Positions 9,825 to 16,937 of a stretch of 37,167 nucleotides of DNA are shown one piece after another. The notes beneath the pieces are model-generated. The model did no database searches. It was not told the origin of the DNA and was given only the letters and a program-made list of their open reading frames with translations. Every line of letters begins with the position of its first letter. The stretch's first letter is position 1. Position numbers and translations under genes: made by a program. The stretch is from Zobellia amurskyensis (GTDB lineage Bacteria > Bacteroidota > Bacteroidia > Flavobacteriales > Flavobacteriaceae): the NCBI RefSeq assembly GCF_009725985.1, contig NZ_RCNR01000047.1, forward strand, positions 1 to 37,167, read 5' to 3'.

Positions 9825-10601
9825 ATGAAATTTAGTTTAAAGGATAAATCAGCTGTGGTTACCGGTGGTGGTAGCGGTATAGGTAAAGCCATTTGTCTAG
9901 CGCTTGCTGAGCAAGGTGCGATTCTTCACATTTTGGAGATGAACGAAGAAAACGCAAAGGAGACCGCATCACTTATTGAGGATATGGGAGGTAGTGCCTC
10001 TATTTATAGCTGTAACGTAGCCGTGCAGAAAGAAGTTCGTACGGCATTTGAAGCCATTACTGCTGAAAAACCAATTGACATTCTTATAAACAATGCGGGT
10101 ATTGCTCATATTGGGAATTTAGAAAATTGTGGAGAGGAAGATTTAGATCGCTTATATGATGTGAACATCAAAGGGGTTTATAATTGTATGCACGCCGGTA
10201 TAGGTTCTTTGAAGGAAACTGGAGGTGTAATTATAAATATGGCTTCCATTGCATCATCGGTAGGAATCAACGATAGATTCGCTTACTCCATGACCAAGGG
10301 TGCCGTTTTAACAATGACCTATTCCGTGGCCAAAGATTATTTGGAAGATGGAATTAGATGTAATTGTATTTCTCCTGGAAGAGTGCACACGCCGTTTGTA
10401 GATGGTTTCATCAATAAAAATTACCCAGGTAGAGAGAAGGAGATTTTTGAAAAATTATCAAAAACTCAACCTATAGGTAGAATGGGAAAACCAGAAGAAG
10501 TCGCAAATTTAGCGGTATACCTATGCTCAGAAGAAGCTTCGTTTATTACAGGAACTAATTTTCCAATAGATGGCGGATTTATTACCTTAAACGGTTCGTA
10601 G
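9825..10601 (+). CDS. SDR dehydrogenase, probably 2-keto-3-deoxy-L-fuconate dehydrogenase
   Basis: Classical short-chain dehydrogenase of 258 residues. It has the Rossmann motif TGGGSGIG (13-20) and NNAG (89-92), and a complete catalytic tetrad Asn114, Ser141, Tyr154, Lys158 (YSMTK). Glu38 at the end of the second strand points to NAD+ rather than NADP+. In the known non-phosphorylating fucose pathway an SDR of this size oxidises 2-keto-3-deoxy-L-fuconate to the 2,4-diketo acid. Its place between the dehydratase and the FAH hydrolase fits that step. Because a second SDR lies downstream, the substrate assignment rests on gene order and on the other SDR looking more like L-fucose dehydrogenase. 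Confidence 0.8.
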   Translation: MKFSLKDKSAVVTGGGSGIGKAICLALAEQGAILHILEMNEENAKETASLIEDMGGSASIYSCNVAVQKEVRTAFEAITAEKPIDILINNAGIAHIGNLENCGEEDLDRLYDVNIKGVYNCMHAGIGSLKETGGVIINMASIASSVGINDRFAYSMTKGAVLTMTYSVAKDYLEDGIRCNCISPGRVHTPFVDGFINKNYPGREKEIFEKLSKTQPIGRMGKPEEVANLAVYLCSEEASFITGTNFPIDGGFITLNGS

Positions 10602-10656
10602 AATAAACTAGATTTTAAGATTAAAATATACAGACGTATTAAAATATAAAAAACCT

Positions 10657-11511
10657 ATGAAATTAATAAGATTTGGAAGTGTAGGGCAAGAAAAACCCGG
10701 AGTACAATTAGATAACGGTACACGATTAGATGTTTCTGAGTTTACATCAGATTACACCGAAAGTTTTTTTGGAGGTGATGGCATTGAAAAACTAAGAGAT
10801 TGGTTAGATAAAAACGAAAGAAACTGTCCTGTAGTACCCAATGATGTACGTTTGGGTTCTCCTTTGGTACGTCCGTCAAAGATTGTATGTGTAGGTTTAA
10901 ATTATGCGAAACATGCTGCTGAAAGTGGTATGGCCATTCCTAAAGAACCAGTTCTCTTTTTTAAGTCAACTTCTGCCATTGTTGGGCCAAATGATGATGT
11001 TGTCATTCCTAAAAACAGTGAAAAAACAGACTGGGAAGTAGAACTTGCCGTGGTAATAGGTAAGAAGGCTTCTTATGTAGAGGAAAAGGATGCTTATGAC
11101 CACATTGCTGGTTATGTTCTTCATAATGATTACAGCGAGCGTGCTTTTCAAATAGAGAAAGAAGGACAATGGTGTAAAGGAAAAGGATGCGATACATTTG
11201 CTCCTTTGGGCCCGTTCATCGCAACTGCAGATGAAATCAAGAATCCAAATGATCTTGATTTATGGTTGAAGTTAAATGGAGAAATGCTTCAAGATAGCAA
11301 TACTTCTGATTTTATTTTCAACATACAGGAAGTAGTAAGTTACATCAGTCAATATATGACTTTGTTACCGGGAGATATTATTTCTACAGGTACACCTTCA
11401 GGAGTTGGTTTTGGTTTTTCGCCAAATAAATATTTGAAAGAAGGAGACGTTGTGGAGCTTGGAATAGAAGGATTAGGAAGCTCTAAACAGCACATAAAGG
11501 CATATAAATAG
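10657..11511 (+). CDS. FAH-family hydrolase, probable 2,4-diketo-3-deoxy-L-fuconate hydrolase
   Basis: Fumarylacetoacetate hydrolase superfamily protein of 284 residues. In this pathway the family member cleaves 2,4-diketo-3-deoxy-L-fuconate into pyruvate and L-lactate. Visible signature: KIVCVGLNYAKHAAESG with the His86/Glu89 dyad, metal ligands Glu127 and Glu129 in DWEVELAVVIG and Asp158 in HNDYSER, and the C-terminal STGTPSGVG loop. It starts 55 bp after the first SDR and ends 7 bp before the second, in one operon. Related FAH proteins act on other diketo acids, so the exact substrate comes from context. Cytoplasmic, no signal. Confidence 0.86.
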   Translation: MKLIRFGSVGQEKPGVQLDNGTRLDVSEFTSDYTESFFGGDGIEKLRDWLDKNERNCPVVPNDVRLGSPLVRPSKIVCVGLNYAKHAAESGMAIPKEPVLFFKSTSAIVGPNDDVVIPKNSEKTDWEVELAVVIGKKASYVEEKDAYDHIAGYVLHNDYSERAFQIEKEGQWCKGKGCDTFAPLGPFIATADEIKNPNDLDLWLKLNGEMLQDSNTSDFIFNIQEVVSYISQYMTLLPGDIISTGTPSGVGFGFSPNKYLKEGDVVELGIEGLGSSKQHIKAYK

Positions 11512-11518
11512 AAAGAAG

Positions 11519-12307
11519 ATGGATTTAAACTTAAAAGACAAAGTCATTATTGTAACCGGTGGCTCAAAAGGAATTGGTCTAGCCATAAGTCAGGTGCTAT
11601 CAAAAGAAGGAGCAATTCCTTATATCATTGGTAGAAATAAACCTAACATTATTGGGGTGGCCAAAGAAATTGAAAAAACCGGTGGCCAAGTGGGTTTTGC
11701 CTTTGCCGAGTTAACAGATCCAGAACAATGTAAAGCAGCTGTAGAACAAGTAATTTCTAGGTTTGGAAGAATTGATGGTCTTGTAAATAATGCGGGTGTA
11801 AATGATGGTGTTGGTCTTGAAAATGGCAATTATAAGGACTTTATGGCTTCTTTACATAAAAGTTTGGTCCATTATTATTTAATGGCACAGTATGCACTTC
11901 CTGAACTTAAAAAGAACAAAGGGTCTATTGTGAACATAGGATCTAAAACTTCTTTTACCGGACAGGGAGGAACATCTGGTTATGCAGCTTCCAATGGAGG
12001 TAGAAATGCACTTACCAGGGAGTGGGCGGCAGAACTTTTACCTTATGAAATACGGGTGAATGCCGTAATCGTAGCTGAATGTTACACACCATTGTACGAA
12101 AGGTGGATCAATACATTTCCGGAACCTGAGAAGAAATTAAAATCCATTACGGATAAAATTCCTTTGGGCAACCGCATGACGACATCAGCTGAAATAGCCA
12201 ATACGGTTGTTTTTCTATTGTCAGAACTATCAAGCCATACTACGGGACAGCTAGTATTTGTAGATGGGGGATATACACATTTAGATAGGGCAATAACAAC
12301 AGAATAA
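11519..12307 (+). CDS. SDR resembling L-fucose dehydrogenase, with an altered catalytic tetrad
   Basis: Short-chain dehydrogenase-like protein of 262 residues. The start DLNLKDKVIIVTGG, the segment NNAGVNDGVGL and the end VFVDGGYTHLDRA resemble bacterial L-fucose dehydrogenases, which would start the pathway by oxidising L-fucose to its lactone. Cofactor motif TGGSKGIG and NNAG (90-93) are intact. Aligned by spacing with the other SDR here, the tetrad Asn is Ser115 and the tetrad Lys is Asn159 (YAASN instead of YxxxK); Ser142 and Tyr155 remain. Either this branch uses a modified mechanism or the activity is weak or different. Gap of 7 bp to the hydrolase and 5 bp to fucP: same operon. Confidence 0.8.
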   Translation: MDLNLKDKVIIVTGGSKGIGLAISQVLSKEGAIPYIIGRNKPNIIGVAKEIEKTGGQVGFAFAELTDPEQCKAAVEQVISRFGRIDGLVNNAGVNDGVGLENGNYKDFMASLHKSLVHYYLMAQYALPELKKNKGSIVNIGSKTSFTGQGGTSGYAASNGGRNALTREWAAELLPYEIRVNAVIVAECYTPLYERWINTFPEPEKKLKSITDKIPLGNRMTTSAEIANTVVFLLSELSSHTTGQLVFVDGGYTHLDRAITTE

Positions 12308-12312
12308 ACCAT

Positions 12313-13632
12313 ATGACAACCGAACAGAAAATACCAGTAGTAGCCAAAAATATCCTTTTTCCTTTTATACTAATAACCTCTTTGTTCGCCCTTTGGGGTT
12401 TTGCGAATGATATTACCAATCCCATGGTAGCGGCATTTAAGAGAATTTTGGAGCTTAATAATACACAAGCTTCATGGGTGCAGGCAGCCTTTTACGGCGG
12501 CTATTTTACCATGGCTTTGCCCGCTGCTTATGTGGTGAAGAAGTTTAGTTATAAAGTTGGTATTTTAGTAGGTCTGGCCTTGTACGCGGTGGGTGCATTA
12601 ATGTTTTACCCCGCAGCGGCCATGGAGAACTATTTGTTCTTTCTTCTGGCTTTATATGTATTGACCTTTGGTCTCGCCTTTCTGGAAACTACGGCCAACC
12701 CTTATATATTGGCCATGGGAGCGGAGGAAACGGCCACTTTGCGTTTGAATCTCGCACAAGCCTTTAATCCTTTAGGAGCGCTTTCCGGTTTGTTTGTGGC
12801 TCAGTTTTTTATTCTGGGAGCATTGCAGTCGGATGATATGGCAGAGGACGGCTCCTATATTTATGAAACTTTATCCGAGTCGGCAAAGGCTGCAGTCAAA
12901 ACGTCGGATTTAATGGTAATAAGAAACCCTTATGTAGGGCTGGGACTCTTCGTTATTTTTATGTTCGTGGTCATTGCCATGGTAAAAATGCCAGAAGGTA
13001 AAACTGAGAATCAAGTAGGTTTAAGAGAATCTATAAAAAGGATATTTAAAAAAGAGCGCTTTGTAGGTGGTATGCTTACCCAGATGTTCTATGTAGGCGC
13101 CCAAATCATGTGTTGGACCTACATTTATCAATATGCCGAAAACATTGGTATTAATAACAGGGATGCCGTAAACTACGCGTATGCAGCGTTGGTGATATTT
13201 TTGATTAGCCGGTTTTTGTGTACATACCTTATGAAATTTATCAATTCAGGGAAGTTACTGATGATGCTTTCTATCTTGGCGATAGTATTCTGTGCGGGTA
13301 CTATTTTCATACAGGGCGAAGTTGGTCTCTATTCTCTGGTCATGGTCTCATTTTGTATGTCTTTAATGTTTCCTACCATTTACGGAATCGCTTTAACGGG
13401 ACTTGGAGATGATGCTAAATCGGCTTCTGCATTCTTGGTGATGGCAATCGTTGGAGGTGCATTTATGCCCATGTTACAAGGCTTAATATTGGATATAGGA
13501 GGAGCAGGATACGATGATGTTCGCATACTTGGGGTTCCAGAAGTGAACTTTTCATTTATACTTCCTATGCTGTGCTTTTTTGTAGTGGCTTTTTATGGGC
13601 ATAGGGCTTATAAGAAATACGGTTTAGAATAG
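12313..13632 (+). CDS. fucP: L-fucose:H+ symporter, MFS family
   Basis: Inner-membrane sugar:proton symporter of 439 residues with about 12 hydrophobic helices. The family hallmark WGFANDITNPMV includes Asp33, and FLETTANPYI includes Glu125; these correspond to the proton and substrate residues Asp46 and Glu135 of E. coli FucP. The cytoplasmic loop near 210-245 is charged, as in the family. It starts 5 bp after the second SDR. The FGHS/FucP family also contains glucose/galactose transporters, so L-fucose is preferred because of the surrounding fucose pathway. Confidence 0.9.
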   Translation: MTTEQKIPVVAKNILFPFILITSLFALWGFANDITNPMVAAFKRILELNNTQASWVQAAFYGGYFTMALPAAYVVKKFSYKVGILVGLALYAVGALMFYPAAAMENYLFFLLALYVLTFGLAFLETTANPYILAMGAEETATLRLNLAQAFNPLGALSGLFVAQFFILGALQSDDMAEDGSYIYETLSESAKAAVKTSDLMVIRNPYVGLGLFVIFMFVVIAMVKMPEGKTENQVGLRESIKRIFKKERFVGGMLTQMFYVGAQIMCWTYIYQYAENIGINNRDAVNYAYAALVIFLISRFLCTYLMKFINSGKLLMMLSILAIVFCAGTIFIQGEVGLYSLVMVSFCMSLMFPTIYGIALTGLGDDAKSASAFLVMAIVGGAFMPMLQGLILDIGGAGYDDVRILGVPEVNFSFILPMLCFFVVAFYGHRAYKKYGLE

Positions 13633-13657
13633 AATTTATTTTGATATGAAATTTGAG

Positions 13658-13680
13658 CGGCACCTTTTTCATAGGTGCCG
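13658..13680 (+). terminator. Intercistronic hairpin between fucP and the lactate dehydrogenase
   Basis: A perfect 8-bp GC-rich stem (13658-13665 with 13673-13680, 7-nt loop), followed by only three T. It lies in the 69-bp gap before the lactate dehydrogenase gene. It could be a leaky terminator or an mRNA-stabilising stem that sets lower expression of the last gene. Confidence 0.55.
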
Positions 13681-13701
13681 TTTCACATATAACTTTTTAC
13701 A

Positions 13702-14865
13702 ATGGGAAAAAAACCTGCAAAAGGCTGGGATGCTCGCTATCCTTCCATAGACGATTTACGAACAAGGGCGATGAAGAAAATTCCAAAATTCGCTTTTGAA
13801 TATTTGGACGGCGGATGCAATGAAGACGTAAATCTACGTAAGAATACCGCTGAAATTCGTGATGTGGAATTGTTGCCATATTACCTCAGTAAGCACACGG
13901 AATCTGTCATGAAAACGGAAATTTTCGGGAAGACTTATGATGCTCCTTTTGGTATTGCACCTGTAGGTCTGCAAGGTCTTATGTGGCCTAATGCTCCGGA
14001 AATTCTGGCCAAAGCGGCTTTTGAACACAATGTTCCATTTGTGTTGAGCACAGTTAGTACCAGTAGTATTGAGCGAATTTCCGAGATTACGGAAGGTAAT
14101 GCTTGGTTTCAATTATATCATCCAACGGAAAACGCCTTACGGGATGATATTCTTAGACGGGCAGCAGTGGCAGAATGCCCGGTTCTGGTCATTCTTTGTG
14201 ATGTGCCAACTTTTGGTTTTAGACCCAGAGACATTAGAAACGGATTGGCGATGCCTCCTAAAATGTCAGTTAAAAATATACTTCAGATTATGGGCAAACC
14301 GGAATGGGCAATGAAAACCCTCATTCACGGGCAACCTAATTTTGAAACCTTAAAACCCTATATGCCCAAAGGCTTGGACTTAAAACAGCTTGGGAAATTT
14401 ATGGACCAAACTTTCTCCGGTAGGTTGAACGAAGAAAAAATCAAACCCATTCGCGATATGTGGAAGGGCAAGTTGGTTCTGAAAGGTGTTGCTAATGAAG
14501 CCGATGTGGAAAAAGCGTTACGTCTTGGTATAGATGGTGTCATTGTTTCCAATCATGGGGGTAGGCAGTTAGATGCTGGGGAATCTACCATAAAACCGTT
14601 ATCTAGAATAGCGGAAAAATATGGTGATCAGCTAACAGTGATGATGGATAGTGGAATCCGTTCCGGTCCTGATGTTGCGCGATCTTTGGCCAGTGGTGCT
14701 AAATTTACGTTTATGGGACGTTCGTTTATGTACGGTGTGAGCGCTTTAGGTAACAATGGAGGAGACCATACAATCTCATTGCTTAAAACCGAATTACAGC
14801 AGGTCATGGAGCAGATTTGTTGTGAGCGTGTTGAAGATTTTCCAAATCATTTAATCAAACATTAG
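13702..14865 (+). CDS. lldD: FMN-dependent L-lactate dehydrogenase (alpha-hydroxyacid oxidase family)
   Basis: FMN alpha-hydroxyacid dehydrogenase of 387 residues, about the usual length for membrane-associated quinone-linked L-lactate dehydrogenase. Seen: the N-terminal FEYLDGGCNED stretch, FQLYHP with the substrate Tyr, SNHGGRQLD with catalytic His285 and Arg288, and the FMN phosphate loop MMDSGIRSGPDV and FMGRSFMYG. It would oxidise L-lactate to pyruvate. Lying last after the fucose genes, it would consume the L-lactate released by the FAH hydrolase. Relatives oxidise glycolate or mandelate, but context favours lactate. It may be partly uncoupled from fucP by the hairpin in the gap. Confidence 0.87.
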   Translation: MGKKPAKGWDARYPSIDDLRTRAMKKIPKFAFEYLDGGCNEDVNLRKNTAEIRDVELLPYYLSKHTESVMKTEIFGKTYDAPFGIAPVGLQGLMWPNAPEILAKAAFEHNVPFVLSTVSTSSIERISEITEGNAWFQLYHPTENALRDDILRRAAVAECPVLVILCDVPTFGFRPRDIRNGLAMPPKMSVKNILQIMGKPEWAMKTLIHGQPNFETLKPYMPKGLDLKQLGKFMDQTFSGRLNEEKIKPIRDMWKGKLVLKGVANEADVEKALRLGIDGVIVSNHGGRQLDAGESTIKPLSRIAEKYGDQLTVMMDSGIRSGPDVARSLASGAKFTFMGRSFMYGVSALGNNGGDHTISLLKTELQQVMEQICCERVEDFPNHLIKH

Positions 14866-14887
14866 TTTAAAATTTGGCCAATGATTT

Positions 14888-15523
14888 TTATTCTTCTTTT
14901 CTAAAGATCAAATCTTGTTCTTCCATAGAGAGAACAATGAGTTTTATATAATCGTCTACGGCTTTTTCAATATTTTTTGGATCGGTGATGTCTATGCTTC
15001 CGCGCCAGATCATTGATCGGTCTTTGCCTTCACAGATGCAGTACAGTGTGGTTTCGGCATGGTAAATATTAAATTGGTCGTAATAATTGTCATCATAGTA
15101 GATATCTTGGTTTTCTAGATAATCGTCATTAAATCGACCTTTGTAATTATCCAATTTTGAAATGGCACTTAGAAAACTCTCCCTGTTTTCGGAACCGGTA
15201 ATTTTGGTGAATAAAATGGCATCAAAGCCTTTGTCTAAAAGGCTCTGCTCTACATCGTCCAATTCCTTTTCTGTTTTCCGGGAATCCGTGAAGGATACGT
15301 CAAAAACATCAAGACTCTGCATGGCATCGACATTTCTTTTAGTAAATTCTTTTTGTAATTGAGCTTCAAAACTCTGCCTTGCGCTTTCGTTTTTTGCCAT
15401 TCCCACTATGAGTACCTTTTGAGCATTGAATAATACGATATCTGGGTTTTTCCAGTTTTCAACTAAACTTGTAGAAGAACAACTGAATATAAGCAGTAGA
15501 AATATTACGGAGAATTTTTGCAT
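14888..15523 (-). CDS. Uncharacterised lipoprotein
   Basis: Predicted lipoprotein of 211 residues with a short hydrophobic signal and lipobox IFSC (Cys15). After SSTSLVENW the segment QKVLIVGMAKNESARQSFE reads like the first strand and helix of the nucleotide-independent alpha/beta folds seen in LpoB/GNA1162-like envelope lipoproteins; this is only a resemblance. An acidic, Tyr-rich linker (YYDDNYYDQF) precedes the last third. It converges with the lactate dehydrogenase (22 bp between stop codons) and diverges from thioredoxin. No function can be assigned, and nothing ties it to glycan use. Confidence 0.75.
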   Translation of the reverse strand: MQKFSVIFLLLIFSCSSTSLVENWKNPDIVLFNAQKVLIVGMAKNESARQSFEAQLQKEFTKRNVDAMQSLDVFDVSFTDSRKTEKELDDVEQSLLDKGFDAILFTKITGSENRESFLSAISKLDNYKGRFNDDYLENQDIYYDDNYYDQFNIYHAETTLYCICEGKDRSMIWRGSIDITDPKNIEKAVDDYIKLIVLSMEEQDLIFRKEE

Positions 15524-15727
15524 GATTTTATGGTTTTCAGAGTGGTTATTGACCTCCGATTAATATTTTTTTGCAGTAAGGTTGACTTCTTCAAACCGAC
15601 TAGTAGGGAAAGACCTTACATGGGTTGATAGTGGTGTAAAGGTAATGGGGAAAGGCTTTACAAACTATGATAATAGTCAGTTTAATAAAGGTCTATTTTA
15701 GTAACTTTATGAATCAAAATAATAGAA

Positions 15728-16027
15728 ATGAAAAGTAGTTTCCATAATATTATAGACTCGGATACACCGGTGTTAGTAGATTTTTTTGCAGATTGGTGCG
15801 GACCGTGTAAAATGCTAGCCCCAATCTTAAAGCAGGTTAAAGAGGAAATGGGCGATTCCATAAAAATTGTAAAGATAGATGTGGATAAAAATCAGCCTTT
15901 GGCCAGTACGTACAACGTGCGTGGGGTTCCTACAATGGTGCTGTTCAAGAATGGAAAGCAAGTATGGCGGCAATCCGGAGTTTTACAGAAAAATGATATT
16001 GTTCAAATCGTGAAAGCCAATTCCTAA
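15728..16027 (+). CDS. trxA: Thioredoxin
   Basis: Cytoplasmic thioredoxin of 99 residues, a single compact domain with no signal peptide. The redox motif WCGPC is at 23-27 (Cys24, Cys27), with Asp21 just before it in FFADWCGPC and cis-Pro68 in RGVPTM. It reduces protein disulfides. It is followed by its own terminator at 16059-16093 and lies on the opposite strand from the lipoprotein gene, so it is probably a single-gene unit. Bacteroidota often carry several thioredoxins, so the symbol is by family. Confidence 0.93.
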   Translation: MKSSFHNIIDSDTPVLVDFFADWCGPCKMLAPILKQVKEEMGDSIKIVKIDVDKNQPLASTYNVRGVPTMVLFKNGKQVWRQSGVLQKNDIVQIVKANS

Positions 16028-16058
16028 TTGTTCTGGATTGGAGTTTTTTTTAAGGCTG

Positions 16059-16093
16059 GAAAAAGGGTATTTCTATAAGTAATGCCCTTTTTC
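16059..16093 (+). terminator. Intrinsic terminator after thioredoxin
   Basis: A 9-bp stem (16059-16067 with 16085-16093) of gaaaaaggg and ccctttttc, 17-nt loop, with a T-rich right arm. It lies 31 bp after the thioredoxin stop and before the upp promoter. Confidence 0.65.
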
Positions 16094-16130
16094 TATTTAT
16101 GGTATTTAAAAGAATTTAGAAGTTGCCTTT

Positions 16131-16162
16131 TTTGAGATAATTAAAAAAGTAAGATACCTTTG
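16131..16162 (+). promoter_or_regulatory. Bacteroidota-type promoter of upp
   Basis: TTTG at 16131-16134, a 20-bp spacer, then TACCTTTG at 16155-16162. This is an exact fit to the Bacteroidota sigma-A promoter TTTG-N19-21-TAnnTTTG. Transcription would start about 7 bp further on, leaving a leader of roughly 30 nt before the ATG at 16198. It is the clearest promoter in the window. Confidence 0.75.
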
Positions 16163-16197
16163 CTTAGAGAGAATTTCTAACTTAAACGACACCTACT

Positions 16198-16851
16198 ATG
16201 ATTATTCATAATCTTGGCGAAAACAATTCGCTAATGAACAAGTTTACTGCCGAAATTAGGGATGTGAATATTCAAAAGGACTCCATGCGTTTCAGGAGGA
16301 ATATTGAGCGTATAGGGGAAATACTCAGCTATGAAATGAGTAAATCTTTATGCTTTGAAAAAAGTGAAGTTTCCACGCCGTTAGGCACTAAAAAAATGGA
16401 TCTGCCAACGGATAAATTGGTTTTGTGCTCCATATTACGAGCGGGGCTTCCTTTACACCAAGGCCTTTTAAATTATTTTGATGGTGCGGAGAATGCCTTT
16501 ATTTCGGCATATAGGCATCATGAAGGAAATGAAGATGAATTTGAAGTAATCGTGAACTATTTTGCGGCACCTTCTTTACAAGGTAAAACACTGGTACTCA
16601 TAGACCCCATGTTGGCTACGGGAAGAACATTGGAAAACGTACTAAAGTCATTAAAAGATTATGGTACGCCTGCACAAATACATATTGTCTCCGTAATAGG
16701 AGCGGAAGAGGGCGTAGAATATGTGAGTGGTATTTTTCCGGAAAACACACAATTATGGATTTCCGCCATTGACCCAGAACTTAACGCAAGAGGTTATATC
16801 GTACCCGGTATAGGAGATGCGGGAGATTTAGCTTATGGGGAAAAGCTATAA
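16198..16851 (+). CDS. upp: Uracil phosphoribosyltransferase
   Basis: Pyrimidine-salvage enzyme that makes UMP from uracil and PRPP in the cytoplasm. The 217 residues show the UPRTase pattern: RRNIERIGEILSYEM near the N-terminus, the CSILRAGLPLHQGLL segment, the PRPP loop LIDPMLATGRTL, and the C-terminal uracil-binding stretch YIVPGIGDAGDLAYG. It reads GDAGD followed by Leu, where many relatives have Arg. It has its own promoter and is a housekeeping gene lodged between glycan-utilisation blocks. Confidence 0.95.
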   Translation: MIIHNLGENNSLMNKFTAEIRDVNIQKDSMRFRRNIERIGEILSYEMSKSLCFEKSEVSTPLGTKKMDLPTDKLVLCSILRAGLPLHQGLLNYFDGAENAFISAYRHHEGNEDEFEVIVNYFAAPSLQGKTLVLIDPMLATGRTLENVLKSLKDYGTPAQIHIVSVIGAEEGVEYVSGIFPENTQLWISAIDPELNARGYIVPGIGDAGDLAYGEKL

Positions 16852-16937
16852 AAGATTAGGTTTATTTATCACTCCGTAAATAATAAATTTCTCAGTATAA
16901 TAAAACAACATGACAGTTGGAAAACGGAGTCTTCTGA

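Noticed and set aside
15576-15619. Inverted repeat GTAAGGT/ACCTTAC between the lipoprotein and thioredoxin genes
   Set aside because: 7-bp arms with a 30-nt spacer and no promoter-like element in register; could be chance.
16871-16930. Spaced inverted repeat ACTCCGT/ACGGAGT between upp and the minus-strand sulfatase
   Set aside because: The arms are 7 bp and 46 bp apart, too weak for a terminator, though it could help both converging transcripts end.
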